Positions 1-9,455 of a stretch of 64,000 bases of DNA are shown one piece after another. Source of the stretch: Trichopria drosophilae (Eukaryota > Arthropoda > Insecta > Hymenoptera > Diapriidae); assembly GCA_030407085.1 (NCBI GenBank), contig CM059582.1, positions 197,330,001-197,394,000 on the forward strand, given 5' to 3'. The notes below the pieces were generated by a model, which did not search any database, was not told the origin of the DNA, and was given only the letters and a program-made list of their open reading frames with translations. Each line of letters starts with the position of its first letter. The first letter of the stretch is position 1. The translations under genes and the position numbers were made by a program.

Positions 1-379
1 CCTACATTGTATGGTTTTTTGTAAAAGTAATAATCTAACTACTTATTCATGTCGTTAATTCTAGTATCAGTAAATGTTGATTTTCTCCGTCTCCGTCTTT
101 TCATTGTTCGTTTGATGATGTATTGTTAGATCCATTTTGTAATTATTGTAAACAAATAACAAAAATACATAAAAGCCTTAATTGTTTTATAAATTATTCG
201 AAAAGAAAAAGGTTGTTTGAACTGAAATCTGGTTGCCGGAACTAAATAGTTCGGTTGTTATTGACTCAATAAAACTGCCTGATTCTAATTCCTAGACGAG
301 TTTGGTTTAAAAAGTCAATATTCATTCCAGTAGACCTTAAAAGAACTGATCAGCACAAAACAATGTAAGTGCCTATACA
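1..379. other. AT-rich sequence, nothing recognised
   Basis: No coding frame, RNA or clear repeat was seen. Confidence 0.5.
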
Positions 380-540
380 ATCCCAACCAAACGAATGGTT
401 GCGTTTGTTATATTCCACTAACCACTTTATTCTGGTAACCAAATTTGGTTCGTGTTTATAACAGAACCGGTTTGGTTTTGACAACCAATCATTCAGTTGC
501 ATGAACCAAGCTAGGTCCAACCAAACTGGTTTATTTAGAA
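380..540. repeat. Outlying copies of the AACCAAAC/GGTTTGGTT repeat
   Basis: Several diverged copies of the same short motif as at 1190-1640 occur (for example AACCGGTTTGGTTTTG at 465). Another cluster is at 1850-1930. Confidence 0.6.
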
Positions 541-1189
541 ATAAAAATGTATTTCTTTATACAATAGTAACATTTTTAATGAAGATATTTATGCATATGA
601 AAATAAAAATAAAAAAACCAAAGAAAACTAGTGAAATGGTTGAAATCACCTATCATAAATATAGAAAACGTTAGTATTCATAATTTTCCGCCATTTTTAT
701 TTGATAAAAAGTTGTGACCCAACTTTTGAAAATCACAAATTTGAATGATCTAATGCGACAATCTTTTTAAAAATATGAATGAGTAAACAAATACCAAACA
801 TAACTTGTAATAAATACGAAATAATATGTTTAAATTAAATGTATATATATATATATTTATTATTCATGTAAACATACTTATTAATCTACTCAGAAGATTA
901 CTGAATACATTATTCTGTCATAGGTATGCAATGAAGTTGAATTTTCTCTAAAAGTTTGTCTGTTATTGTAAAGCATGAGTGACTTATTGCACCAAGCGTA
1001 ATTTTAGGTGTAGTACAATTGCCCAATCGACTATTAGCTGAATGCATGAAAAATAGTTTCGTCATTCCTTCATTTTGATCTACTCTTCGTCTCTTTTCTA
1101 CTTCAAGAAATTGAAAAATGGTACGTTTCATCATTTACAACAACAATTAATGAAATAATTAAAAAGTCTTAAGCTTGTAACGACTGGTT
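541..1189. other. AT-rich sequence, nothing recognised
   Basis: A short TA run lies near 842-855. A 74-codon minus-strand frame at 910-1134 has no recognisable domain or splice context. Confidence 0.45.
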
Positions 1190-1640
1190 ATGATAACCAA
1201 ACAAATTTGGTCGACTGTATCAAAAGAATTTAGGGTTACAACCAAACGGAACGATCAAGATAACCAAACCGTTTGAATAACATAACCAAATGGTAGCTGA
1301 ACGATCCGGTTTGAATGATAACCAATAGCTGAAGGAACCGAATCTTTCGATGTAGATATCCCAAGCCTTCGGTTTAGATATTCCAACCGTTCGGTTTAGA
1401 TATCCCAACCCTTCGGTTTAGATATTCCAACCGTTCCGGTTGGATAACACAACTATTCAGTTTAGCTGAAGAAACCGAATCGTTCGGTTTGGATACCATA
1501 ACCATTCAGTTTGGATATCCCAACCGTTCGGGTTGGATAACATAATCATTCTGTTTAGCTGAAGAAACTGAATAGTTCGGTTTAGACATCCCAGCCATTC
1601 GATTTGGATGACAACCATTCGGTTAGCACAAAATAAATAT
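1190..1640. repeat. Degenerate minisatellite with 93-bp higher-order period and inverted halves
   Basis: Short units of about 21-23 bp resembling ATAACCAAACGG occupy the left part, and their reverse complement (CCGTTCGGTTTAGATAT) the right part. In the right part a longer unit recurs: GGTTGGATAACA at 1438 and again at 1531 (93 bases apart), each followed by TTTAGCTGAAGAAAC and a T(T/A)GTTCGGTTT box. The two short open frames on the minus strand are produced by the repeat and are not genes. Confidence 0.8.
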
Positions 1641-1850
1641 GTAAACATTAATGACACTATTTATTTCTAATAAAGTGTGTTGCCTTTCGAAATATTTCCA
1701 GTTTTTACTGAATACTTCGACGAAAACAAAGGTTAATGCATTGCAGACAAAAATTAATAGAAATGAACATGCTCTCCCATTGCGATTGTCTTTAGTTGTA
1801 CGTCGAACTATATGACACCGATAAATAATCGCCCATTTTGAGGTGTCCAA

Positions 1851-1869
1851 AAACCAAACCGGTTTGGTT
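1851..1869. repeat. Perfect 18-bp palindrome
   Basis: AACCAAACCGGTTTGGTT reads the same on both strands and is built from two head-to-head units of the neighbouring repeat. It marks a point where repeat orientation flips. Confidence 0.75.
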
Positions 1870-2149
1870 CCATCAATCCAACTCTCGTAACCAAACGGTT
1901 TAGTTCCACAATTTCGTTTATAATCAAACCCATTTTTTAACGTAGAAAATATTCATATAAATGGTTTATTATTAGGTTAACCAATAAAAAATCACAGTCA
2001 CAGCGACATATTACGTTTTCTAATCAAAATTCTGGGAATAACGACATTAATAGAAATTTTTATCTCCAGTAAAATAGGATAGATCAATTCTTAACGTTTC
2101 GCTATCTATAAAGAACGCTTTATTGCAAAATTCTCTATGCGAATTATGA

Positions 2150-2720
2150 GATCATAGGCGCAGACATAAAAAAATTGTACAACCCGCAGCCTCTTGCTTG
2201 CTCTCTGTGGCTGGAACCTTGCTCTTTACCGTGCAAAATCGTATATTTTGTCCGTGACGGGTTAGGGTGGCCTCCAAGGCCAAGAATCATCAGAGGCCTT
2301 TGGCGTGGCGGACCTTTCGTATTTTCTCTCCACATGCACATACATACATACACCGCCCTTTTGTTCGTCCTTTTTTTGCCGTTCCTCTCTTTCCGAGTAG
2401 ATTACAGAATAGACGGACTTTCTCATCACGATCGCCACAGATAAGTCGATTAATGATTACGATTACTCGTTTAATCGCATTATTATCACGAGTATTTCAC
2501 TGTCCTGCAGAGCGCAATCCGCAAAATTAATATCGGATGAGTGGGAGATAATTATTGATGAGTAATTGTACGTAGTTACACGCGTTCGATCGTTTAATTG
2601 CACGCTATATTTGGAGGCATTACGCTCGTATTTATTACGGTGTCGGCGACACGAGATTCGTAATTCGTGATCGAAAAATGCATAGTGATGCATGGCTGCA
2701 ATTATATGTTTACTCATGTC
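2150..2720. other. GC-richer patch of unknown role
   Basis: Base composition is more balanced than in its flanks, with several overlapping short frames on both strands, none resembling a known protein. It could be an untranslated exon, an enhancer or an old repeat. From 2721 to about 3430 nothing was recognised. Confidence 0.35.
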
Positions 2721-3439
2721 ATTTATTTATATCGTTATGGTTTGTATGCCTAGAAATAAAGATATTTAAGTGAAACTGAGTATTCAGTCGTTTACAGTCT
2801 TATTTAAACAAAAATTATACATTTTTATCACCCCCACCTAAATTTGAGGCTTTTTATTCCGGTAAACCATGAAACAGACGACTATTTCAACTATAGGCAA
2901 ATCAAGAAATTCCTGCGCATGTGCAAAAGGTTTTACGAGTGAGGTGTGTTTGTCTTAAGAGATAATATAGCTATAGTATTATATTTGAAACGTAATAAAC
3001 GATATGCTTGATAGATCGCAAATTAGAAAGTATTTCACCACTTGCGAAAATGATATCGCATACAATCAGCTCAATATATGTATGCGCCACCAAACGATAA
3101 GCGTCCGTAACATCAACTTTTCAAGTCTCTCCGTCACAGCGTGGACGCATCTGTCTGATAATAGCTTCTTCAAAATGACCGCACTCTGTATTATACAATT
3201 AAAGTCACATTATTCTGCATTTATAGGTTAGAAGTAGATCCATTCGAAATATTCGAACAGATTTTTACACATTATTAAAAATGTATTTCAATAGGTTATA
3301 TTAACGTTTTCTTTTAAATATCGTTTTTATATCTCCTTTTTCTCAGTGGATCCAAATTTGGAAAATTCTTTCTATTCGCGAACTGCTAACGCAAGTAATT
3401 GGACAATTGCTAAAGAGTCGAGGAGGGCAAATTTTTTTT

Positions 3440-4340
3440 TGTGTCGCAGCTGATCCAAAATGGCGGCCAAATGTCACAATTGTATAAAATGTGAGTTTTC
3501 TCATCGTAGGAAATCAGTCCTCTTAGATGCCACAATAGCAGTCAATTAACACACAAGCTTATTTATGACATTGGCATTGTTCATGTGTTTTAAGAATTCA
3601 ATATGGGGGATAAAATATCATAAAGGTGTATTAAAACTTGTTTTTTCATATTGCTACATACATAATCACTGCTATACCATAGTAAAATAGCTGCCATTGT
3701 TTCTGAATACATATATTCAAACCAACCGTTTGATTAACAAAATGGCGGATAAAATATTAAAATTTTCTAAAATTTTTTCTTCAGGCTCATCAAGTAATAA
3801 TCATGTTTGTACATGACTTTCGCTTTTTATTAAGCAAATGGCGAATTTAGCACGGTGACAATAATGACTGTTATCCGCCATTTTAAATGTGATATGAAAG
3901 TTTATATACAATCCATTAGTAGTGATTTCATCAATTAAAAATATAAGAAACAAGTTTGGGTATAAGTAATGGTATTTTATCCACCATTTTGGATGTGCAC
4001 ACTACAAATGCCAAATTTATAAATAACCTCGATTGTTATTTATTTAGTTTTATGGAATCTAAGTGAACGCATTTGAGAAATGATGAAACAGTGTTAATTT
4101 TGTAATATGTCCACATTTGGATATAGATTTCTGATTCGCCATTGTATTGTTAAAAACATTGTTTAGTTGTCAGGAATTTAGAAAAAGTCAAAGGTTATTG
4201 GAATCGAATAGCAGTGATATTGTACCTACTGATATAAGAAATAACGAGTTTTCGAATGCGTCGTGGTAATTTGTCCGCCATATTATATTTGAGCAAGAAT
4301 ATCCCTTTTTTCTTGCTCAAATCTAATATGGCGGACAAAT
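3440..4340. repeat. Cluster of ATGGCGG-type motifs
   Basis: The box AAAATGGCGG or its complement TCCGCCATTTT recurs: CAAAATGGCGGCC at about 3458, AAAATGGCGGATAAAAT at about 3740, TTATCCGCCATTTTAAATG at about 3870 and TCCGCCATAT/ATATGGCGGA at 4274 and 4326, with weaker versions at about 3980 and 4136. The box matches the YY1/Pho core GCCAT in its preferred context, but the surrounding sequence suggests a degenerate dispersed repeat. Confidence 0.55.
4269..4340. repeat. Near-perfect hairpin, 31-bp arms, 10-base loop
   Basis: Arms 4269-4299 and 4310-4340 are reverse complements with one mismatch. The arm starts ATTTGTCCGCCATATTA and ends TTTGAGCAAGAA. It could be a short foldback element or, if transcribed, a small hairpin RNA. 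Confidence 0.85.
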
Positions 4341-4392
4341 AAAAAGCAGCGCGAACAAGCTTTGATTAGCAACATGATATAGATTAAGATAG

Positions 4393-4721
4393 AAGTTTCA
4401 AAGAAGAAATATCAAAGAATTTTTTAATAACACAAAAGTGTAGAACTTATACTATAAAATAGGATGAGAATATAACGTGATTATGTTATGTACGGTATTA
4501 CACTAGAAAAGGTTTTTAAATTCATTTTAATGGAGAAATTAAACAGAAGTTGGCGTATTTGTTTTTCTCATTTCGGGATGAACTGGGTCACTATACAAGT
4601 TTCAAAAAAGAAATAGCAGAGAGTTCATTAATAACAAAAAGCTGAACCTTTCCACTATAAAATAGGATGAGAACAATGTATGTACAATATAACGTGATTA
4701 TTTGCAGTATGGTAATTGCAC
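4393..4721. repeat. Direct duplication, copies about 205 bp apart
   Basis: Copy 1 (4393-4503) and copy 2 (4598-4721) share AGTTTCAAA, TTAATAACA, ACTATAAAATAGGATGAGAA and ATATAACGTGATTA in the same order and orientation, with small indels. Confidence 0.65.
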
Positions 4722-5600
4722 TTATACGAATCGTTTCGATTACCTGTATTACGACTCATTCTCGTTTTTCACAGCAGCTTTTCTCCTTTCATTTCTACGG
4801 TAATAGTTACATACGTGCCAGTTTTACGTGTAGAATCGTAATCTATAATTATAAAATAATAACACAGAGCAGGTATAATCGTAATCGGTGTAATTGAAAC
4901 GCGATAAAATCTTACCTTATTCTTCCACAATACAAAAAATCAATTTCTATATGTACATATTGTTACGTTTATTTCATCGCAATCGTGCGTTCACAATACG
5001 TAGGCGATTTAATCGACGTAACGGTCTCGTTGAAAAGTAAAGCGCGACTTTACATAATACGGAGCCTCAAGTACGTGAAAGTCCATTGGCTTACGGTGCA
5101 CAAAATGTCAAAAACGCTATCTACATTTTTCGAGAAGACGTGCTTAATGATTACATCATGAGTCGTGGTTAAGTCACTTTTGATAATGCCGTGACTGCAA
5201 TTGCTTCACATTTCACCGCATCCTATACGCGACCGCGAACCTCGTGTCGATTTGTGGTCACTGACGCACACCACAAACTTTTTTTATTTTGCAGCATCAT
5301 TTACATCGTTTAAATTCAAATTTAATAAATGTAATAAAATTTATGGAAAATGTCCTGTTTTTCATCTGTCTGTACATTCTGAATTACAAGTGATCAAAGT
5401 TTGGACCAAACAGTTTACTCTACCGAAGAAAACTTTTTAACAATCTTTAGCAAAGATTTCAATCATTCGGACCCATCATCATTTAGGTATTCATCATAAC
5501 TATCATCGTGATGTTAAATGAGATGACTAACCTCTGGGATGTCATTTCTGCCGAAACCGACTCATAGGGTTAAAAATTCAGCATTCCATATTCTAACCAT
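4722..5600. other. AT-rich sequence, nothing recognised
   Basis: No coding frame with coding character or splice support was seen. Confidence 0.4.
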
Positions 5601-6030
5601 AGTGTCTAGACTAAAAGTAACCATCACTAGCCACGTCATCCTAGTTCTACGACTATACAACACACCACTTTTAAACATACGATATTTCATCACATGACCA
5701 TTTCAACACAAACCAAAAACAATCCATTTACATAAAATAATTGAAAATAACAATTATATATTATACACGCAAAATAATAAAAAAATCTAACCTAACCTAA
5801 CCCAACATAGCTTAACCTAACCTAACCTAACCTAACCTAACCTAACCATATAACCCAATATAACCTAATATAACGTAACTTAATCTATTTTGATAAAATG
5901 TTTAATTTATTATGTTGAAATGGTCATTTGTTGAATAATTTTATGATGAAGTTATCTTGTGGTGAAAACATACTTGTGTTGAAAAGTTATGTATTGAATA
6001 GTCGCGTCACCCGTCATCCTACTATAGTCA
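5600..6030. repeat. Inverted array of about 15-bp units around a telomeric-type block
   Basis: The left side (about 5600-5710) is a run of degenerate 15-base units like ACCATTTCAACACAA. The right side (about 5912-6025) is the same in reverse orientation. GACCATTTCAACA (5695-5707) and TGTTGAAATGGTC (5914-5926) match perfectly, and unit-by-unit similarity extends outward through CGACTAT(A/T)CAA. The centre contains the CCTAA block. The same kind of unit forms the array at 7561-7719. Confidence 0.65.
5787..5847. repeat. Interstitial telomeric-type repeat (CCTAA)n
   Basis: Seven clean TAACC units run from 5813 to 5847, preceded by slightly diverged copies from 5787. CCTAA/TTAGG is the ancestral insect telomere repeat. 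Diverged TAACCCAATA-type copies continue to about 5880. A much shorter relic is at 39296-39337. Confidence 0.9.
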
Positions 6031-6529
6031 TAGGGAAAAACTTTATTTAGTATTACAAAAGTCACTGAAAGATGGTTATTAATATTTGGTACTGGATCAA
6101 ACAGGTGAGGTCGCTAGATGCAGTTGAAAGTTTCATCATAAGTAACTCTAACATCTTTTATTTATTCAAAACCTTAGCATCCCGAATGATTTTGTCAATT
6201 GAAATTCTTTCATTTCAATGCTGATTTCTTTTCCTATCAAATAATTTGAGTTACAGTTCCAGAGACAAAATCGTCAAAATGTTCTCAAAAATCTCTTAGC
6301 ATTTCCGGGTGAAGTAAACGTCAAATATATGTACATCCTGTGTATTATATTTATTTTTTACTGGTGTTCCATCTCATATTTATTCATTGCGATATTACAA
6401 TATTTTAATAAGAAAAAGTGGAAAATTTACGTAATATCTCTCTTTCTAAACGTATCAAAGATCGCCACGAACACTTTCTATTTGAGTCATGAATTTTGCA
6501 TCTGCACGCTCGGAAATATTGAAATTCAG

Positions 6530-7330
6530 CAGCGACGTCGGGGCTTCGCTCCTCGCGCTTCGGTCAGACAGCAGTCGAACTGAATCGAAAGAAAAAAAAT
6601 ATATATATGAAACCAGAAGACCCTGTTAACGAGTTGCAAGATCTTCGGTCGAGGAATGAAATCGAAATGATTTCCTGAGGCTTCTAAAAGAGCGCCGCGC
6701 CTTCACCCGACGTCTATACGTCGTGCAAGGTCGTAACTCTCTCTCTCTCTCTCTCTTTCCTATTTGGTATAGACATTTTCTCCAGTTTAGCATCTTTCTC
6801 CAACAGAGAAAGATCTCTGATCCATCTCGTATACTTTCGCTCTCCCTCTTCGACACTGAGGTCGGCCTCAGCCTCCATCTCCATCAAGACAGCGTTTTCA
6901 TTCGGACCTATAACGTCGCTACTTTGTCGCCCAAGTTCTCCTATAGCGGTTGTTTATGACTATTAAATAATTCCACGTCCGTTAAACTCATCTCGCGTTT
7001 GCGGCTCCGTAATACTCCACGAATATGTTGGATACGTGATCACAATAATTTCGAACCTGCCGTCCAACGTTGGACATTGGTAACGCAAACGCGAGAAGAC
7101 GTTGGCCGTTACGTGTCCGCACTACGGAGCGACGGGGACGTCGCGAAAACGTAACCACCGAATTCCTCTTCGAGGTCGATATATATGCGAGGATTCGCGA
7201 TTTAATATTCGCCTCTCGCAGACGAGATTCTTGGAGAAATCGAAAGGACGATCGTTTGCATCGCCGTGATTTATGGTCCCCTCTTGGTACCGGCGATTTA
7301 CGACGGATTTCGGCTCCGACAAGAATGTAA
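6530..7330. promoter_or_regulatory. CpG-rich patch with (CT)n tract
   Basis: This stretch is far richer in G, C and CpG than its flanks and contains a CT run at 6737-6757 (GAGA-type on the other strand). Overlapping open frames occur on both strands (for example 6988-7350 minus, 7070-7330 plus) but none has a recognisable domain. The composition fits a promoter, an untranslated first exon or a decayed coding exon. Confidence 0.35.
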
Positions 7331-7560
7331 TTAATTCTTGCCAAGGTCAAGAACTTCTGTACGACTTTGTTCGACTTTTTTCTGTTTCACTTAAAAAAAT
7401 TTCGTGGTGGTCTGGAATTGAGTGCAGCACTGCATTATAATCGTTGGGCCTCAGTAGTCTTTAGAAATGGTGCGGTGACTAAGATTGGAACCCCGAGATA
7501 TTTTCGACAAATTTTGGTCTCAGAATCACTTTTGCTTCACCTAGATTAATCGGTTTACAA

Positions 7561-7719
7561 ACATTTCATCGTCCGTGTACTTCAATGTCTGAACACTTCA
7601 ATGTTTGAAACATTCCATCGTTTGGGAGACGTCATCATGTGGAATACTTCATCCTATGGACACTTCATCGACAAACCATTTCATCGTCTGGGACATTTTG
7701 TTCTCTGGACATTATAAGC
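7561..7719. repeat. Degenerate tandem repeat, unit about 15-18 bp
   Basis: About ten imperfect units such as ACATTTCATCGTCCGTGT, ACTTCAATGTCTGAAC, ACATTCCATCGTTTGGG and CCATTTCATCGTCTGGG follow one another. The units are related to those flanking the telomeric block at 5600-6030. The repeat abuts the left end of the Tc1 remnant. Confidence 0.75.
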
Positions 7720-7740
7720 AATATTGTCACGGATGACATA

Positions 7741-8300
7741 CAGTGACCGATATATTAAAGCGACCACCCATGTACTTTACATATCATATCTTAAAACTAA
7801 AAATCGTCTGGGCATACGTTCGATCATACTTTTATATTTATTTATTTATTTATTTTGAATATTATTTTACGTCGACTGTTCTGAAGCCATGTTCGACCAT
7901 ATTATTTGTGATTACAGTTTTAATTTCCGTTCAAAATAGACTGTACATTTCCGATTCAATTTAAGTCTGGGGACTACGGGAGCTAATCGCGCTGTTTTAT
8001 ATGATTAGAGGTAAAACACCTTTTTTGCTTTCCTGCTAAACAATCAAATGGTTTTTCACGTCTAATTGGATCAATGAAAGTTCAAAAATCTCATTTAAAA
8101 TATAGATGTAAGTTTCAGCAGTCCTAATTCCATTGATTTTTACATAACCATAAAATTATCTCCGCCATGTTTTACTGTTTTCTTGAATGGCGAGCTTATG
8201 AAGTTCATGACCACTTTTCTACCACACAAGTTGCTGTTTGTGTCCAAGAAGTTTAAACGTACTTTCCTCCTTCCGCAAAATTCGGTTCCAGAACTCCATT
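7741..8300 (-). pseudogene. Tc1-like transposase pseudogene fragment
   Basis: This is the broken coding part of the element above. Frameshifts separate the three conserved boxes and in-frame stops follow LVW and SPDLN. The protein would have cut and joined DNA at TA sites; this copy cannot. Confidence 0.8.
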
Positions 8301-8402
8301 GGTTCACTCCATGATTTATTTAGCAGAATAATTCGAACAAAATTAAACAAAGATAATAGAAATTATTGGGTGGTCACGTTTTTGTAATATATGAAATGCT
8401 TG
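7741..8402 (-). mobile_element. Dead, internally deleted Tc1-like transposon
   Basis: The left end CAGTGACCGATATATTAA..GACCACCCA (7741-7770) is matched in inverse by TGGGTGGTCACG...TAATATATG (8368-8393), and TA precedes the left end. Read on the minus strand, three fragments of the Tc1 catalytic domain come in the right order but in shifted frames. The first is ESTFKLLGHKQQLVW (about 8205-8265), the second TVKHGGDNFMVM (8143-8178) and the third SPDLN followed by a stop and I-G (about 7952-7975, the family's SPDLNPIE box). The element is less than half the usual 1.6 kb, lacks the N-terminal half and has many stops. Confidence 0.85.
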
Positions 8403-9227
8403 TCTTATGAAACTTTTAGCAATGTTAGATGTCTTCATAGCGATCAGTTTGTATCATTATATATCACTATATGATGGAAGGTCCATACCATGGACCTCCA
8501 ACGTCGTTGAATTTCCACCTATCAAATCTAACCCAATTTCATGGAAAGTGCGGTCATCCAGGTCGCTGCTAAAATAAAACCTAACCTAGTGATTTAGCTT
8601 TAACCCCATCTATGAAATTTGTACCTGGCAAGTACCCGTCTAGTATATAGCATAATAATGCCTACAGGGTTCAGAAAATGATTGCTACTTTCAATCTTCA
8701 ATCTGGAAGAATCGTTGATACCAACCAAAATTCTCGTGTCTTAGTTGTTCATCCAAATTCAAAATGAAACCAAAAAGTACCATAATGTGCGAATTTCCTT
8801 TTTTGGTCCAGTGAAATAGCATCATCAAACTTCTCATAAACCAAGATGACTGATATTTCTGTAAAACAGATATAAGTGATCATCATTATTAAACGCGAAA
8901 AAACTTAAACTATGCTGATGTTTTTTATAACTAACTCCCGTCGTAACAATCTTATTGACAGTACCGACACGAGTCGGAGAAGGTCTAACTCAATGATCAT
9001 GGCTAACTAGATGAATATTTCTTGGTAAATAAGACTATCACGAATTAAATAAATTATGACCCCTTTAAAAAAAAATTTTAGTTCATTTTTCTTTCATTTA
9101 GAGTTATTGTATTACACTTCAGTCAACGTTATTTGAAAGGGATTTTCTACAAAATATTAAAAACAATTAATTTATTTATTCTTACAAATCTCGTTCACCG
9201 ATAAATATTCCTCTGCAACCACAAAAA
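8403..9227. other. AT-rich sequence, nothing recognised
   Basis: No coding frame or repeat was supported. Confidence 0.4.
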
Positions 9228-9455
9228 TAGTTCTACATACCTTTCTTTATTTTGTGTTTTGGGGTACTATTTAGTACGATTCCTGGTGCACGTTCATTAA
9301 AAGATCCCTGCTGTATCCTTAAGAATGGGTATAAATGTGTTATTGTAAATAAAAATGACACATTGTCATGTGTAAATCACATGGATTTTGCTCACGTGAA
9401 ACAATGTTACAAAGTTTGGTATAAATGTAGAAACGGCATAGAATGTATAAACTGA
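9228..9455 (+). pseudogene. Small cysteine-rich secreted-peptide-like frame without ATG
   Basis: The frame opens after TAG at 9228 and runs to TGA at 9453-9455. It begins Ile-Pro at 9237 (ATA where ATG would be expected). It continues FFILCFGVLFSTIPGARS, which has the shape of a signal peptide. The rest is short, basic and has seven Cys in the pattern CC-x7-C-x10-C-x11-C-x6-C-x5-C, ending ECIN. It may be a gene whose start codon decayed. It may also be a later exon, with an acceptor at CTATTTAG just before TACGATTCC. A chance frame is the third possibility. No family was recognised. Confidence 0.35.

Noticed and set aside
1457..1657. 66-codon minus-strand frame with repeated NRT and LQLN words
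   Set aside because: Translation of the 93-bp minisatellite; period and frame follow the repeat.
6988..7350. 120-codon minus-strand frame rich in Arg
   Set aside because: Arg-rich content reflects CpG density. An opposite-strand frame covers the same bases and no family was recognised.
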